In this document: positions 1-8,899 of the stretch, one piece after another
Position numbering within the stretch: position 1 is the first letter of the stretch
Layout of the letters: every line of letters begins with the position of its first letter
Source: Hydrogenophaga aromaticivorans
Lineage (GTDB): Bacteria; Pseudomonadota; Gammaproteobacteria; Burkholderiales; Burkholderiaceae_C
Assembly: GCF_013387465.1 (NCBI RefSeq)
Contig: NZ_VYGV01000007.1
Location: 1-64,000 of the forward strand
Length of the DNA stretch: 64,000 nucleotides
Direction: 5' to 3'
Notes under the pieces: model-generated
Told to the model about the DNA's origin: nothing
Seen by the model: only the letters and a program-made list of their open reading frames with translations
Databases searched by the model: none
Position numbers and translations under genes: made by a program

Positions 1-83
1 CGCGGCCAGTGGCGGCCAAAGCCGGCGACCTGTTCGAGGCCGATTACGGCCCGCTCGGCTGCCTGTGCTTCCGCTTCATCTGA
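1..83 (+). CDS. C-terminal end of a probable 2-keto-4-pentenoate hydratase-family protein (partial)
   Basis: Only the last 26 codons lie in the window, ending in TGA. The readable tail contains DYGPLGCLCFRF, which resembles the terminal beta-strand of the hydratase/fumarylacetoacetase-like family (ADYGPLGSVSVRF-type ending). In that family the enzyme hydrates 2-hydroxypenta-2,4-dienoates in meta-cleavage pathways. The stop is 33 bases before the next start and in the same frame, so the two genes are probably co-transcribed. The assignment rests on a short tail only and could be wrong. Confidence 0.4.
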   Translation, partial: RPVAAKAGDLFEADYGPLGCLCFRFI

Positions 84-116
84 CCGCACACACTTGTATA
101 TAGAAGGAGACCCCGC

Positions 117-752
117 ATGGCCGACGCACAGGCCCTGGTGGACGAAGGCCCGGACAAGCCCTTCTTCGACCTGAACTTCATCGACGCGCAGCGCGGCTTT
201 GCCGCGGGCGCCTATGGGCTGCTGTTCGCCACGGCGGACGGCGGCAAATCCTGGCAGCCGCTGCCGGCGCGAGCGGCCAACCCGCAGGGCCTGCACCTCT
301 ACGGCCTGCGGGCCACGGCTGGCCAGCTGGTCGTGGCCGGCGAGCAGGGCCTGCTGATGCGCTCGGTCGATAACGGTGCCAGCTTCGAGGCCCTGCCATC
401 GCCCTACAAGGGCAGCTTCCTCGGCCTGCTGCAAACCCCGGGCGGCCACCTGGTTGCCCACGGGCTGCGCGGTTCGGCCTACCGCGCCGGCCCCGGCGCG
501 GCGCGCTGGGAGCGGCTGGAGAGCCAGACCGCCGCCTCGCTGGGGGCCAGCGCCGTGTTGCCCAACGGCGGCTTCGTGCTGGTCAGCCAGGTCGGCGAGG
601 TGTTGATCGCACCACCCGATGCCGCCGCCCTACGCCGCCTGCCCGTGCGCGAATCCGTGCCCATCGCCGGTGCCGCCCTGGCCGCCGACGGCGCCCTGGT
701 CCTGGCCAGCCTGCGCGGCATGCGCCGCCTGACTTCATTGCCCATCGAGTGA
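117..752 (+). CDS. YCF48/BNR-repeat beta-propeller protein, short form
   Basis: This 211-residue protein has repeats of the T-x-DGG-x-SW type (ATADGGKSW near residue 40, then SVDNGASF), typical of YCF48/photosystem II stability factor-like propellers. Proteins of this family are often encoded just before MMPL/RND exporters, as here, where the exporter starts 10 bases downstream. Their role there is not established. An AGAAGGAGA ribosome binding site at 102-110 fixes the ATG. No signal peptide is visible, and the protein is much shorter than the roughly 330 residues I would expect. It therefore appears to have lost the leader and the first propeller blades; the frame is closed upstream by the stop at 81-83. 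Confidence 0.7.
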   Translation: MADAQALVDEGPDKPFFDLNFIDAQRGFAAGAYGLLFATADGGKSWQPLPARAANPQGLHLYGLRATAGQLVVAGEQGLLMRSVDNGASFEALPSPYKGSFLGLLQTPGGHLVAHGLRGSAYRAGPGAARWERLESQTAASLGASAVLPNGGFVLVSQVGEVLIAPPDAAALRRLPVRESVPIAGAALAADGALVLASLRGMRRLTSLPIE

Positions 753-762
753 ACCCGTTTCC

Positions 763-3195
763 ATGAACCACGATTCCCCCCTCGACGCCCAGCCCGTCGT
801 CACGCGGCTGGAGGACTTTGACCCGGCCTCGGGCTCGGTCATCGAACGCGCCTTCTTCAACCACCGGCCCTGGGTGCTGCTGCTGAGCCTGCTGCTCACC
901 CTGGTGCTGGGCTGGCAGGCCACGCGGCTGCAGCTCAATGCCAGCTTCGAGAAGACCATCCCCACCGGCCACCCCTACATCGCCAACTTCCTGGCGCACA
1001 AGGACGACCTGGCCGGGCAGACCAACGCGCTGCGCCTGGTGGTGCAGGCCAAGCAGGGCACGATCTTCGACCGGCAGTACCTGGAGACGCTGCAGAAGCT
1101 CAACGACGAGATCTTCCTGCTGCCCGGGGTGGATCGCCCGTTCATGAAGTCGCTCTGGACCTCCAACACGCGCTGGGTGGCCGTGACCGAAGAGGGCCTG
1201 GATGGCGGGCCGGTGGTCCCCGATGCCTTCGACGGCTCGCCGCAAAGCCTGGCCGAGCTGCGCGCCAACGTGGAGCGCTCGGGCGAGATCGGCCAGCTGG
1301 TCGCGGGCGACTTCAAGTCCAGCATCGTCTTCGTGCCGCTGCTGGACCGTCACCCCGAGACCGGCCAGGCACTGGACTACGGCGACCTCTCGCGCCAGAT
1401 CGAGGCGCTGCGCGCGCGCTACGACAGCGATGCGCTGCAGATCCGCGTGACCGGTTTTGCCAAGGTGGTGGGCGACCTGATCGAAGGCCTGCAGCAGGTG
1501 CTGCTGTTCTTCCTGCTGGCGCTGGCCATCACCACGGCCCTGCTCTACGGCTACACGCACTGCAAGCGCAGCACGGCGCTGGTGGTGGCGTGTTCGCTGG
1601 TGGCGGTGGTCTGGCAGTTCGGTACGCTGGCACTCCTGGGCTTCGAGCTCGATCCGTATTCGGTGCTGGTGCCCTTCCTGGTGTTCGCCATCGGCATGAG
1701 CCACGGCGCGCAGAAGATGAACGGCATCATGCAGGACATCGGGCGCGGCACGCACCGCGTGGTGGCCGCGCGCTACACCTTCCGCCGCCTGATCGTGGCC
1801 GGCGCCACCGCGCTGCTGTGCGACGCCGTGGGCTTCGCGGTGCTGTTCATCATCCAGATCAAGGTGATCCAGGACCTGGCGCTGATCGCCAGCATCGGCG
1901 TGGCCATGCTGATCGTGACCAACCTGTTGCTGCTGCCCATCCTGCTGTCCTATGTGGGCGTGAGCCCCAAGGCGGCCGCGCGCAGCCTGCGCGCGGACTC
2001 GGCCCAGGCTTTGCAGCGCTCGTGGCTGTGGTCGGGCCTGACACGCTTCACCCGGCAGCCCGCCGCCGCCATCGCGGTGGGCACGGGTGCGCTGCTGGCC
2101 GCGGCGGGCTTCGCGGTGAGCCTGCACCTGTCCATCGGCGACCTCGACCCGGGTGCGCCCGAGATGCGTCCGGATTCGCGCTACAACCAGGACAACGCCT
2201 ACCTGATCTCACACTACGCGGCCAGCACCGACATCCTGACCGTGATGGCCACCACGCCGCCCGACCGCTGCACCAGCTACGCCGCGCTGTCCACGCTGGA
2301 CGCGCTGGCCTGGCAGCTGGAACAACTGCCCGGGGTGGAGTCCACCAACTCCATGGCCGCGCTGTCCAAGCTGGCCATGGTGGGCTACAACGAAGGGCAC
2401 CTGAAGTGGTTCGAGCTGCTGCCCAACGAAAGCGCCCTGGGCGGTGTGCAGACCCGCGCGCCGCGCGAGCTGTTCAACCAGAGCTGCTCGTTCCTGGCGC
2501 TCTACGTCTACCTGAAAGACCACAAGGCCGAAACGCTGGAACGCGTGGTGGCCGAGGTGGAACGCTTCAAGGCCGAAAACGACTCGTCCGAGCTGACCTT
2601 CAAGCTCGCCGCGGGCAGCGCCGGCATCGACGCGGCCACCAACATCGTGGTGCGCCAGGCCATGCGCGAGATGCTGCTGTGGGTCTACGCCGCGGTGGTG
2701 ATCCTGTGCTGGATCACCTTCCGCTCCTGGCGCGCGGTGATCGTGGCGGTGCTGCCGCTGATGCTCACCTCCATCCTGTGCGAAGCGCTGATGGTCGGTC
2801 TGGGCATGGGCGTGAAGGTGGCCACGCTGCCGGTGATCGCGCTGGGCGTGGGCATTGGTGTGGACTACGCGCTCTACGTGCTCAGCGTCACGCTCACCCG
2901 GCTGCGCGCCGGCGCCAGCCTGGCCGACGCGTATGCGCACGCGCTGCAGTTCACCGGCCGCGTGGTGATGCTCACCGGCGTGACGCTGGCGCTGGCCGTG
3001 GGCACCTGGGCGTTTTCGCCCATCAAGTTCCAGGCCGACATGGGCATCCTGCTGGCCTTCATGTTCGTCTGGAACATGGTGGGTGCGCTGGTGCTGCTGC
3101 CCGCGCTCGCGCACTTCCTGCTGCCCGCCGCCCGGGCCACTCGCACGCCAGCGACCGAGGCGCCCGCGCCGCATCCCGAACCCGCTGCGGCCTGA
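763..3195 (+). CDS. MMPL/RND-superfamily exporter
   Basis: The 810-residue protein has the two-fold layout of RND exporters of the MMPL/HpnN-like class. One membrane helix lies near residues 28-48, followed by a periplasmic domain and a cluster of helices near 245-400. A second periplasmic domain leads into a second helix cluster near 635-790. The C-terminus is a short Pro/Ala/Glu tail. It sits in the inner membrane and is expected to move hydrophobic molecules using the proton gradient; the substrate cannot be read from sequence. It follows the YCF48-like gene by 10 bases and is followed by an esterase, suggesting one operon. The lipid-like substrate idea is inference. Confidence 0.85.
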   Translation: MNHDSPLDAQPVVTRLEDFDPASGSVIERAFFNHRPWVLLLSLLLTLVLGWQATRLQLNASFEKTIPTGHPYIANFLAHKDDLAGQTNALRLVVQAKQGTIFDRQYLETLQKLNDEIFLLPGVDRPFMKSLWTSNTRWVAVTEEGLDGGPVVPDAFDGSPQSLAELRANVERSGEIGQLVAGDFKSSIVFVPLLDRHPETGQALDYGDLSRQIEALRARYDSDALQIRVTGFAKVVGDLIEGLQQVLLFFLLALAITTALLYGYTHCKRSTALVVACSLVAVVWQFGTLALLGFELDPYSVLVPFLVFAIGMSHGAQKMNGIMQDIGRGTHRVVAARYTFRRLIVAGATALLCDAVGFAVLFIIQIKVIQDLALIASIGVAMLIVTNLLLLPILLSYVGVSPKAAARSLRADSAQALQRSWLWSGLTRFTRQPAAAIAVGTGALLAAAGFAVSLHLSIGDLDPGAPEMRPDSRYNQDNAYLISHYAASTDILTVMATTPPDRCTSYAALSTLDALAWQLEQLPGVESTNSMAALSKLAMVGYNEGHLKWFELLPNESALGGVQTRAPRELFNQSCSFLALYVYLKDHKAETLERVVAEVERFKAENDSSELTFKLAAGSAGIDAATNIVVRQAMREMLLWVYAAVVILCWITFRSWRAVIVAVLPLMLTSILCEALMVGLGMGVKVATLPVIALGVGIGVDYALYVLSVTLTRLRAGASLADAYAHALQFTGRVVMLTGVTLALAVGTWAFSPIKFQADMGILLAFMFVWNMVGALVLLPALAHFLLPAARATRTPATEAPAPHPEPAAA

Positions 3196-3235
3196 GCGCC
3201 TGAGCGTCTTTTTTTGCCCCCCAACAGAGAACACC

Positions 3236-4207
3236 ATGACCGTCACCACCACGCTCCCCCGTGCCCCCATGGACCCCGGCCTCGCCAGCTTTCTGGCCCA
3301 GGCCGCCGCGCAGGGCAACCCGCCGCTGGAGTCGCTGCCGCTCGAGATCGGGCGCCAGATCTACCGCGATCTGGCCGCGGGCCTGGGCCTGCCGCCGCCC
3401 GCTGTGGCCACGGAAGACCGCAGCATCCCGGGCCCCGGCGGGTCGCTCCAGCTGCGCATCTACCACCCCGATGTTTCCGGGTCACTGCCCGCGCTGCTTT
3501 ACGTGCACGGCGGTGGCTTCGTGATCGGCGACCTCGAGACCCACGACGCGGTGTGCCGCACCCTGTGCCACGACGTGGGCGCCGTGGTGGTGGCGGTGGA
3601 CTACCGGCTCGCGCCCGAGCACCCGTTTCCCGCCGCCGTGCAAGACGTGGTCTGCGCGCTGCAATGGCTGGCCACGCATGCGCGCGAGCTGCGCGCCGAT
3701 CCGTCGCGCATCGCCCTGGCGGGCGACAGCGCGGGGGCCCAGCTGGCCACCGTCGCCTGCCTGCACACGGCCGGCACGATCACGCCGCGCGCCCTGGGCC
3801 TGATCTACCCGGTGGCGCAGCACCACAGCGAGCCCAGCGCCTCGATGGCCGAGAACGGCGAGGGCAAGTTCCTCACCCTCGGCGTCATGCAATGGTTCAT
3901 CGACAGCTACCTGGGTGGCCGCAGCGAACTCACCCGGCACCCGGACTTCGCCTTGCTGAGCGCGCCCACACTGGCCACGCTGCCGCCGAGCTGGGTCGCC
4001 ACCATGGGCCACGACCCGCTGCGCGACGAAGGCCACGCGCTGGCGCAGCGCATCCAGCAGGCGGGCGTGGCCACCGAGCACCGCCACTACCCGGACGGCA
4101 TCCACGCCTGCATCCACTTCACCGCGGTGTCGCCGCTGGGCGGACAGGTGCTCAGCGATCTGGCGCAGTGGCTGCGGGGCCAGGTCGACGCGCAGCCGCG
4201 GGTCTGA
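3236..4207 (+). CDS. Alpha/beta hydrolase, HSL (hormone-sensitive lipase) family esterase
   Basis: The 323-residue protein carries the HGGGF oxyanion motif (YVHGGGFVIGD) and the nucleophile elbow GDSAG. Asp in DPLRDEG and His in DGIHAC complete the triad in the usual order, as in bacterial HSL/family IV carboxylesterases. It is expected to be a cytoplasmic esterase acting on short or medium acyl esters. I chose the ATG at 3236 (MTVTTT); the frame is open further upstream, but that part overlaps the exporter gene and does not look like protein. It starts 40 bases after the exporter stop and is probably co-transcribed. Confidence 0.85.
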   Translation: MTVTTTLPRAPMDPGLASFLAQAAAQGNPPLESLPLEIGRQIYRDLAAGLGLPPPAVATEDRSIPGPGGSLQLRIYHPDVSGSLPALLYVHGGGFVIGDLETHDAVCRTLCHDVGAVVVAVDYRLAPEHPFPAAVQDVVCALQWLATHARELRADPSRIALAGDSAGAQLATVACLHTAGTITPRALGLIYPVAQHHSEPSASMAENGEGKFLTLGVMQWFIDSYLGGRSELTRHPDFALLSAPTLATLPPSWVATMGHDPLRDEGHALAQRIQQAGVATEHRHYPDGIHACIHFTAVSPLGGQVLSDLAQWLRGQVDAQPRV

Positions 4208-4218
4208 TCGCCGGGGAC

Positions 4219-6576
4219 TCAGCCCACGGGACGGCGGTCGATGACCCACCACGCCGGCAGCAGCCGCCGCACCTCGGCGCGGGCGTAGCGGTCGTCGAGC
4301 AGCCAGACCGTGCCGTGGTCCTGCTCGCTGCGGATCACGCGGCCCGCGGCCTGCACCACCCTCTGCACGCCGGGGAACAGGTAGGCGTAGTCGTAGCCGC
4401 GGCCAAACTTCGCCTGCAGGCGGGACTTGAGCTGTTCGTTCGCCGGGTTCACCTGCGGCAGACCCAGCGTGGCGATGAAGGCGCCGATGAGCCGGCGCCC
4501 GGGCAGGTCGATGCCCTCGCCGAACGCACCGCCGAGCACCGCAAAACCGATGCCCTGGCCGCTGTCGGTGAAGCGGGCGATGAAGGCCTCGCGCTCGGGC
4601 TCGCCCATGCCGCGCGACTGCACCCAGACCGGGATGGCCGGGTGGCGCTGCTGCAGCCGGTCGAGCGCCTGCGCCAGGTAGTCGAAGCTGCTGAAAAACG
4701 CGAGGTAGTTGCCGGGCTCGGCCGCAAACTGCGCCGCCATGGTGTCGGCCATGGGCGTGAGCGATGCCAGCCGGTCGGTCCAGCGGGTGGAGATGTGCGG
4801 CGCCACGCGCACCGCGAGCTGTTCGCCGGCAAACGGCGAGGGCACGTCCACGCGCAGGGTGTAGGCCGGCAGGCCCAGCAGGTCGGCCACGTAGTCCATG
4901 GGCGCGAGCGTGGCCGAGAACAGCGTGGCGCCGCGCACGGCGCTCCAGCGGTCCTGCAGCAGCGGGCCGGGCACCAGATTGCGCAGGCTGATCAGCGGCT
5001 GCGCCACGCGCGTGCCCGGCGCGGGGTGGGGCGTGCGCGTGAGGTCGCAGAGGCTGTGGTCGCCATGCAGTTCGGCCACACGCTGGAAGTGCAGCGCATC
5101 GAAGAACCAGGTCTGCAGCGTGCCACCCGCGGCGTCTTGCGGGTGCAGCGCCAGGTGGTCGCCGATCTCGCCGCAGAGCTGTTGCAGCGCGGCGTTGAAC
5201 GCGCCCGGGGGCTCGGGCAATACCGTGAATTCGCTCACCTGTTCCCGCGCCAGCGCGTTCCACTGGCGGTGCAGCCGGTCGAGACCCGTTTTCAGCGCGG
5301 GTGGCGCGTTGCGGCGCAGCGCCTGGAAGGCCATCGGGTCGAGCTGGGCGCTGTACATGGCGCGGGCGCGTTCGATCAGGTTGTGCGCCTCGTCCACCAG
5401 CAGCGCGCTCTGCCAGCCGTGTTCGAGCGTGAGGCCGTGCCAGTGGGCGCCGAGGTCGAAGAAGTGGTTCACGTCGCCCACGGCCACATCGCTCCAGCGC
5501 AGCATCTCCTGCCCCAGGTAGTAGGGGCACACGCTGTGTTCCAGCGCCAGTTCGCGCAGCGCGGCTTTGTCCAGCCAGCCGGCCTGCGCTGCGGCGGCGC
5601 GGGCCGCGGGCAGGCGGTCATAGAAGCCACGCGCGAGCGGGCAGGATTCGCCGTGGCAGGCCTTGTCCGGGTGTTCGCAGGCCTTGTCGCGCGCCACGCG
5701 TTCGAGCACGCGCAACGGCAGCACCGGGCGTGCGGGCGCTTGCCCGGCAGCGCCGAGCCGCGCCAGCGCGTCCAGCGCGAGCTGGCGGCCGGTGGTGCGC
5801 GCGGTGAGGTAGAAGAGCTTGTCCAGCCCTTGCGCAGGCGCGGCCTTGAGCGCGGCGAACAACGTGGCCGCCGTCTTGCCGATGCCGGTGGGCGCCTGCG
5901 CCATGAGCACACGCCCCGCCGCGTGGGCGCGGTAGACGGCCTCGGCCAGCGCCCGCTGGCCGGCGCGGAATTCGGGGAAGGGGAAGGCAAGGGCGCGCAG
6001 TGCGGTGTCGCGCGCGGCGCGGTGAGCGCGCTCCTGCCGGGCCCAGCCGCTGTAGCGTTCGCACAGGTCTTCGAAGTGCGCGCGCAGGGCGCTGGCGCTC
6101 TGGGTTTCCGACAGCGGCGTTTCCTGGCCGGTGTCGATGTTGAAGTACACCAGCACCAGCTCGATGCGCTCCAGCCCGAGCTGTTCGCACAACATCCAGC
6201 CGTAGACCCGGGCCTGCGCCCAGTGCAGCGCGCGCGCGTTGTCCGCGATCAGCGCGGCGTCGCCGCGGTGCGTCTTGATCTCTTCCAGGCGCATCACGCT
6301 GGCGTCCCAGCCGTCCGCCCGGCCCTGCACGCGCAGGCCGTGCCACTGGCTGGCCAGCGGCACCTCGCGCTGGTAACCCGCGCCGCGACGCGACGTCACC
6401 TCGCCATGGCCGGCCACGCCTTCGCTGCCGGAAGGCGAGGGCGTGAAGCGCAGATCCAGGTCGCCGCGGCGCGCCGCGAAATCGCACAGCGTGCGCACCG
6501 CCACGGCGCCCAGCGGAGCGTCGGCGGCGGCTTCGTCAACCAGTCGGGGCGTGGCGGTGTGCTCGGTCGGGCTCAT
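4219..6576 (-). CDS. DinG/XPD-type superfamily 2 helicase with N-terminal PD-(D/E)XK nuclease domain
   Basis: The protein has 785 residues. Residues about 1-170 look like a Cas4/PDDEXK-type nuclease, with GRADGWD followed by LEEIKTH (the E-x-K pair). Residues about 210-785 form a Rad3/XPD/DinG helicase: Walker A in APTGIGKTA, the DEAHN box, an iron-sulfur cluster cysteine set (ACEHPDKACHGESCP plus VCPYY), and late motifs such as QAAGRVIRS. A role in unwinding damaged or structured DNA is inferred from the family. The gene is divergent from an MmcB-like nuclease gene with only 37 bases between their starts, so the two probably share a control region. No clear ribosome binding site precedes the ATG. 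Confidence 0.85.
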   Translation of the reverse strand: MSPTEHTATPRLVDEAAADAPLGAVAVRTLCDFAARRGDLDLRFTPSPSGSEGVAGHGEVTSRRGAGYQREVPLASQWHGLRVQGRADGWDASVMRLEEIKTHRGDAALIADNARALHWAQARVYGWMLCEQLGLERIELVLVYFNIDTGQETPLSETQSASALRAHFEDLCERYSGWARQERAHRAARDTALRALAFPFPEFRAGQRALAEAVYRAHAAGRVLMAQAPTGIGKTAATLFAALKAAPAQGLDKLFYLTARTTGRQLALDALARLGAAGQAPARPVLPLRVLERVARDKACEHPDKACHGESCPLARGFYDRLPAARAAAAQAGWLDKAALRELALEHSVCPYYLGQEMLRWSDVAVGDVNHFFDLGAHWHGLTLEHGWQSALLVDEAHNLIERARAMYSAQLDPMAFQALRRNAPPALKTGLDRLHRQWNALAREQVSEFTVLPEPPGAFNAALQQLCGEIGDHLALHPQDAAGGTLQTWFFDALHFQRVAELHGDHSLCDLTRTPHPAPGTRVAQPLISLRNLVPGPLLQDRWSAVRGATLFSATLAPMDYVADLLGLPAYTLRVDVPSPFAGEQLAVRVAPHISTRWTDRLASLTPMADTMAAQFAAEPGNYLAFFSSFDYLAQALDRLQQRHPAIPVWVQSRGMGEPEREAFIARFTDSGQGIGFAVLGGAFGEGIDLPGRRLIGAFIATLGLPQVNPANEQLKSRLQAKFGRGYDYAYLFPGVQRVVQAAGRVIRSEQDHGTVWLLDDRYARAEVRRLLPAWWVIDRRPVG

Positions 6577-6613
6577 CTTGTGAGGGGCATGGTACTGGAT
6601 ATATAGTCAGTTC

Positions 6614-7447
6614 ATGGAGTCCGCCTTTTCCCCCGAACCGCCCCCGCTCAACCGCCAGCACCACCGGCGCCTGCGCGACATCTACCGCTCGGCCGGCTGG
6701 CCCTGCGCCGACATGGTCGAGGTCGAGCTGCTGGCGGCCGGCCTGCTGGAGCGCCGGGTGTCCGCCGACGGCCATGAAACCCTGCGCGTGACCGACGCTG
6801 GCATCCAGACGCTGGCGCGCGTGTTCGCCAGCAACAAGGCCGCGCGCACGCCGCACGAGGCCCTGGTCGAGCAGGTCGCGGTGGCCATGACGCGAGCGGG
6901 CCGCCTGGCCTGGCGCGGGTTGATGCTGCGCGTGCCGCTGCCGCGCGCGCTGCTGCTGGGCGAAGCCGCAGCACCGATGGCGGCGGAGCCCGCGCCCGGC
7001 TGGGCTGCGCAGCTGGCGGTTTTTGAATCCGAAGCGACCACCCACCCCAACGAGCCACAACACGCCTGGTGCATGGCCTGTCCCGATGTGTTTTCCATCC
7101 GCCGCAGCTCCGTCGAGTCCTACCTGGAGCCGGTGGTGCACGAGATCAAGGTCAGCCGTGCCGACCTGCTGGGCGACCTGAAGAAACCCGCCAAGCGCGC
7201 CGCCTACCTGGAGATGGCCAGCGCCTGCTGGTACGTGCTCGGGCACGACGCCAGGGGCCGGCCCATTGCACAGCCCGAAGAGGTGCCGCCCGAATGCGGT
7301 GTGATGTACGCCCGCGACGGCGAACTCAGCATCGCCCGCGAAGCGCCGCGCCGCGCCATCGAGCGCCTGCCGTTTCATGTGTGGATGACGTTGGCGCAGA
7401 CAGAGCCGGCCGTGCGGCTGGAGGAATCGGGCCAGGCCCGGTTTTGA
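6614..7447 (+). CDS. MmcB-like putative DNA repair endonuclease
   Basis: The protein has 277 residues. The C-terminal half contains DVFSIRR, then VHEIKVSRADLLGD (an E-x-K core), and later ECGVMYARDG followed by IAREAPRR. This order matches the MmcB family of PD-(D/E)XK-fold proteins linked to mutagenic DNA repair. The N-terminal 120 residues look like a winged-helix-like region (LRVTDAGIQTLARVF) and are less conserved to my eye. It is transcribed away from the helicase-nuclease gene over 37 bases containing TGGATATATAG, a likely promoter element. No strong ribosome binding site is visible. The nuclease function is inferred from the motif only. Confidence 0.6.
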   Translation: MESAFSPEPPPLNRQHHRRLRDIYRSAGWPCADMVEVELLAAGLLERRVSADGHETLRVTDAGIQTLARVFASNKAARTPHEALVEQVAVAMTRAGRLAWRGLMLRVPLPRALLLGEAAAPMAAEPAPGWAAQLAVFESEATTHPNEPQHAWCMACPDVFSIRRSSVESYLEPVVHEIKVSRADLLGDLKKPAKRAAYLEMASACWYVLGHDARGRPIAQPEEVPPECGVMYARDGELSIAREAPRRAIERLPFHVWMTLAQTEPAVRLEESGQARF

Positions 7448-7513
7448 GCCATCGTATGCACTGGAGGGTGTGAGTCCGTCCTCGGAATGCGCTTCGTCGG
7501 CAGTTGCACTGGT

Positions 7514-8899
7514 TCAGGGACGCTCACACCGTTCGGCCGGAAAACACAACCGGGCTTCCATGCCCGCAACCGCGCGCGGCGCCAGGTGCAACTCGCCGCC
7601 ATAGCGCCTCGCGATGGCGTCGACGATGGAAAGGCCCAGGCCGCTGCCGGTATTGCCATCCGCACCGCCGTTGCCGCGTCGCCAGAACCGCTGCGCCGCT
7701 TGTGCCCGTTCGGCAGCGCTCATGCCCGGTCCTTCGTCGAGCACGCAGAACGCCACCTGACCTGGTAGCCCTTCGATCCGCAGCGCGACCGAGCCGGGCC
7801 TGGGTGAATGGCGCAGGGCGTTGTCGAGCAGGTTGCGCAAAGCAGAGACCAGCAAGGCCTCGGGCACCGCGAGCGATGCGGCCGATGATGCTGCCTGCAA
7901 CTCGACGCGCGGTCCACTGGATGCAACGCCCTGCGCGACGCCGGCCGACGCGTCGTCGATCGCCTGCCGCGCTGCATGCATCACATCGACCCGCTGTGGC
8001 GACTCGGGGATTGCCGCGCCTTCGAGCCGGGCCAGCAACAACAGCTGTTCGAGCGTGCGGTGCAGCCGCGCGACGCCCTCCTGCGCATTCGCCAGCGCCT
8101 CGCCCGCGGCGCCATGCAAACCCGATTCGCCGCACGCCAGGCGCAACACCTGCAGATGCGTCTTGATGGCGGTCAGCGGTGTTCGCAGCTCGTGCGCGGC
8201 GTCGTCGGTGAAGCGCCGCTCGCGTTCGATCGCGTCCTGCACGCGCACCAGCAGGTGGCCGATGGTGTCGATCAGTGGCTGCAGTTCGGGCGGCGCATCG
8301 ATGGCGGGCAACGGCGCTTCGGCATCCGCGCGCCGGTCCAGCAGCACCCTGCGCACCCGTTCGATCGGTGCGAGGCCCCGCCCGACACCGATCCACAGCA
8401 GCACCAGGCTGCCCGCCATCGCCACGGCGAACGGTACCGCTGCGGAGAGCGCAATCTCGCGCAGCAGGTCTTCGCGCGCATCCGTGCGGTCGGCGGTGGC
8501 AATGCGCACCTCGCCGACTTGCAGCACGTAGGTGCGCCAGGGTTTGCCGCCGTAGACAGAGGTGCTGTAGCCCAGCGACGCACCTTCAAGGCCGGGGCTG
8601 GTGGCGGTGCGCGCGATCGGCTGGACCGCCACCTCGCCGCGAACCAGGCTGACCTCACACGCCAGGCCGTCGCGCGCGATCACATCGAGCGGCAGCACCG
8701 GGGGGCCGCTGACCTGCAGGCGCTCCGCTGGAAGGCGCGCGACCAAGCCGGCCACCATGCGCGCCGAGGCCGCCAGCCGCTCGTCCAAGGCGTTGCGCAG
8801 CTGCTCACGCACATCCATGAACATCCACACCGCGACGACGCTCCACAGCAGCGTCAGTGACAAGCCGATGATGGCGACCAGGCGCAGGCGCAGCGTCAC
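7514..8899 (-). CDS. Sensor histidine kinase of a two-component system, DsbS/QseC-like
   Basis: The 461-residue protein has a membrane helix near residues 9-29, a periplasmic sensor region near 30-150 and a second helix near 152-172. A HAMP-like linker follows, then the HisKA box AAHELRTPL with phospho-acceptor His236. The HATPase N, G1 and G2 boxes (LRNLLDNALRHSP, DEGPGM, GSGLGLSIV) are present. It starts at GTG and overlaps the stop of the regulator gene by four bases (GTGA), so the pair is co-translated. Its position opposite dsbDEG parallels the DsbRS system of Pseudomonas, which controls dsbDEG in response to copper. The ligand here is inference. Confidence 0.85.
   Translation of the reverse strand: MTLRLRLVAIIGLSLTLLWSVVAVWMFMDVREQLRNALDERLAASARMVAGLVARLPAERLQVSGPPVLPLDVIARDGLACEVSLVRGEVAVQPIARTATSPGLEGASLGYSTSVYGGKPWRTYVLQVGEVRIATADRTDAREDLLREIALSAAVPFAVAMAGSLVLLWIGVGRGLAPIERVRRVLLDRRADAEAPLPAIDAPPELQPLIDTIGHLLVRVQDAIERERRFTDDAAHELRTPLTAIKTHLQVLRLACGESGLHGAAGEALANAQEGVARLHRTLEQLLLLARLEGAAIPESPQRVDVMHAARQAIDDASAGVAQGVASSGPRVELQAASSAASLAVPEALLVSALRNLLDNALRHSPRPGSVALRIEGLPGQVAFCVLDEGPGMSAAERAQAAQRFWRRGNGGADGNTGSGLGLSIVDAIARRYGGELHLAPRAVAGMEARLCFPAERCERP

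Noticed and set aside
3214..6606. A 1130-codon plus-strand frame across the esterase and helicase genes
   Set aside because: It overlaps two recognisable genes in other frames and shows only Arg/Ala/His-rich sequence.
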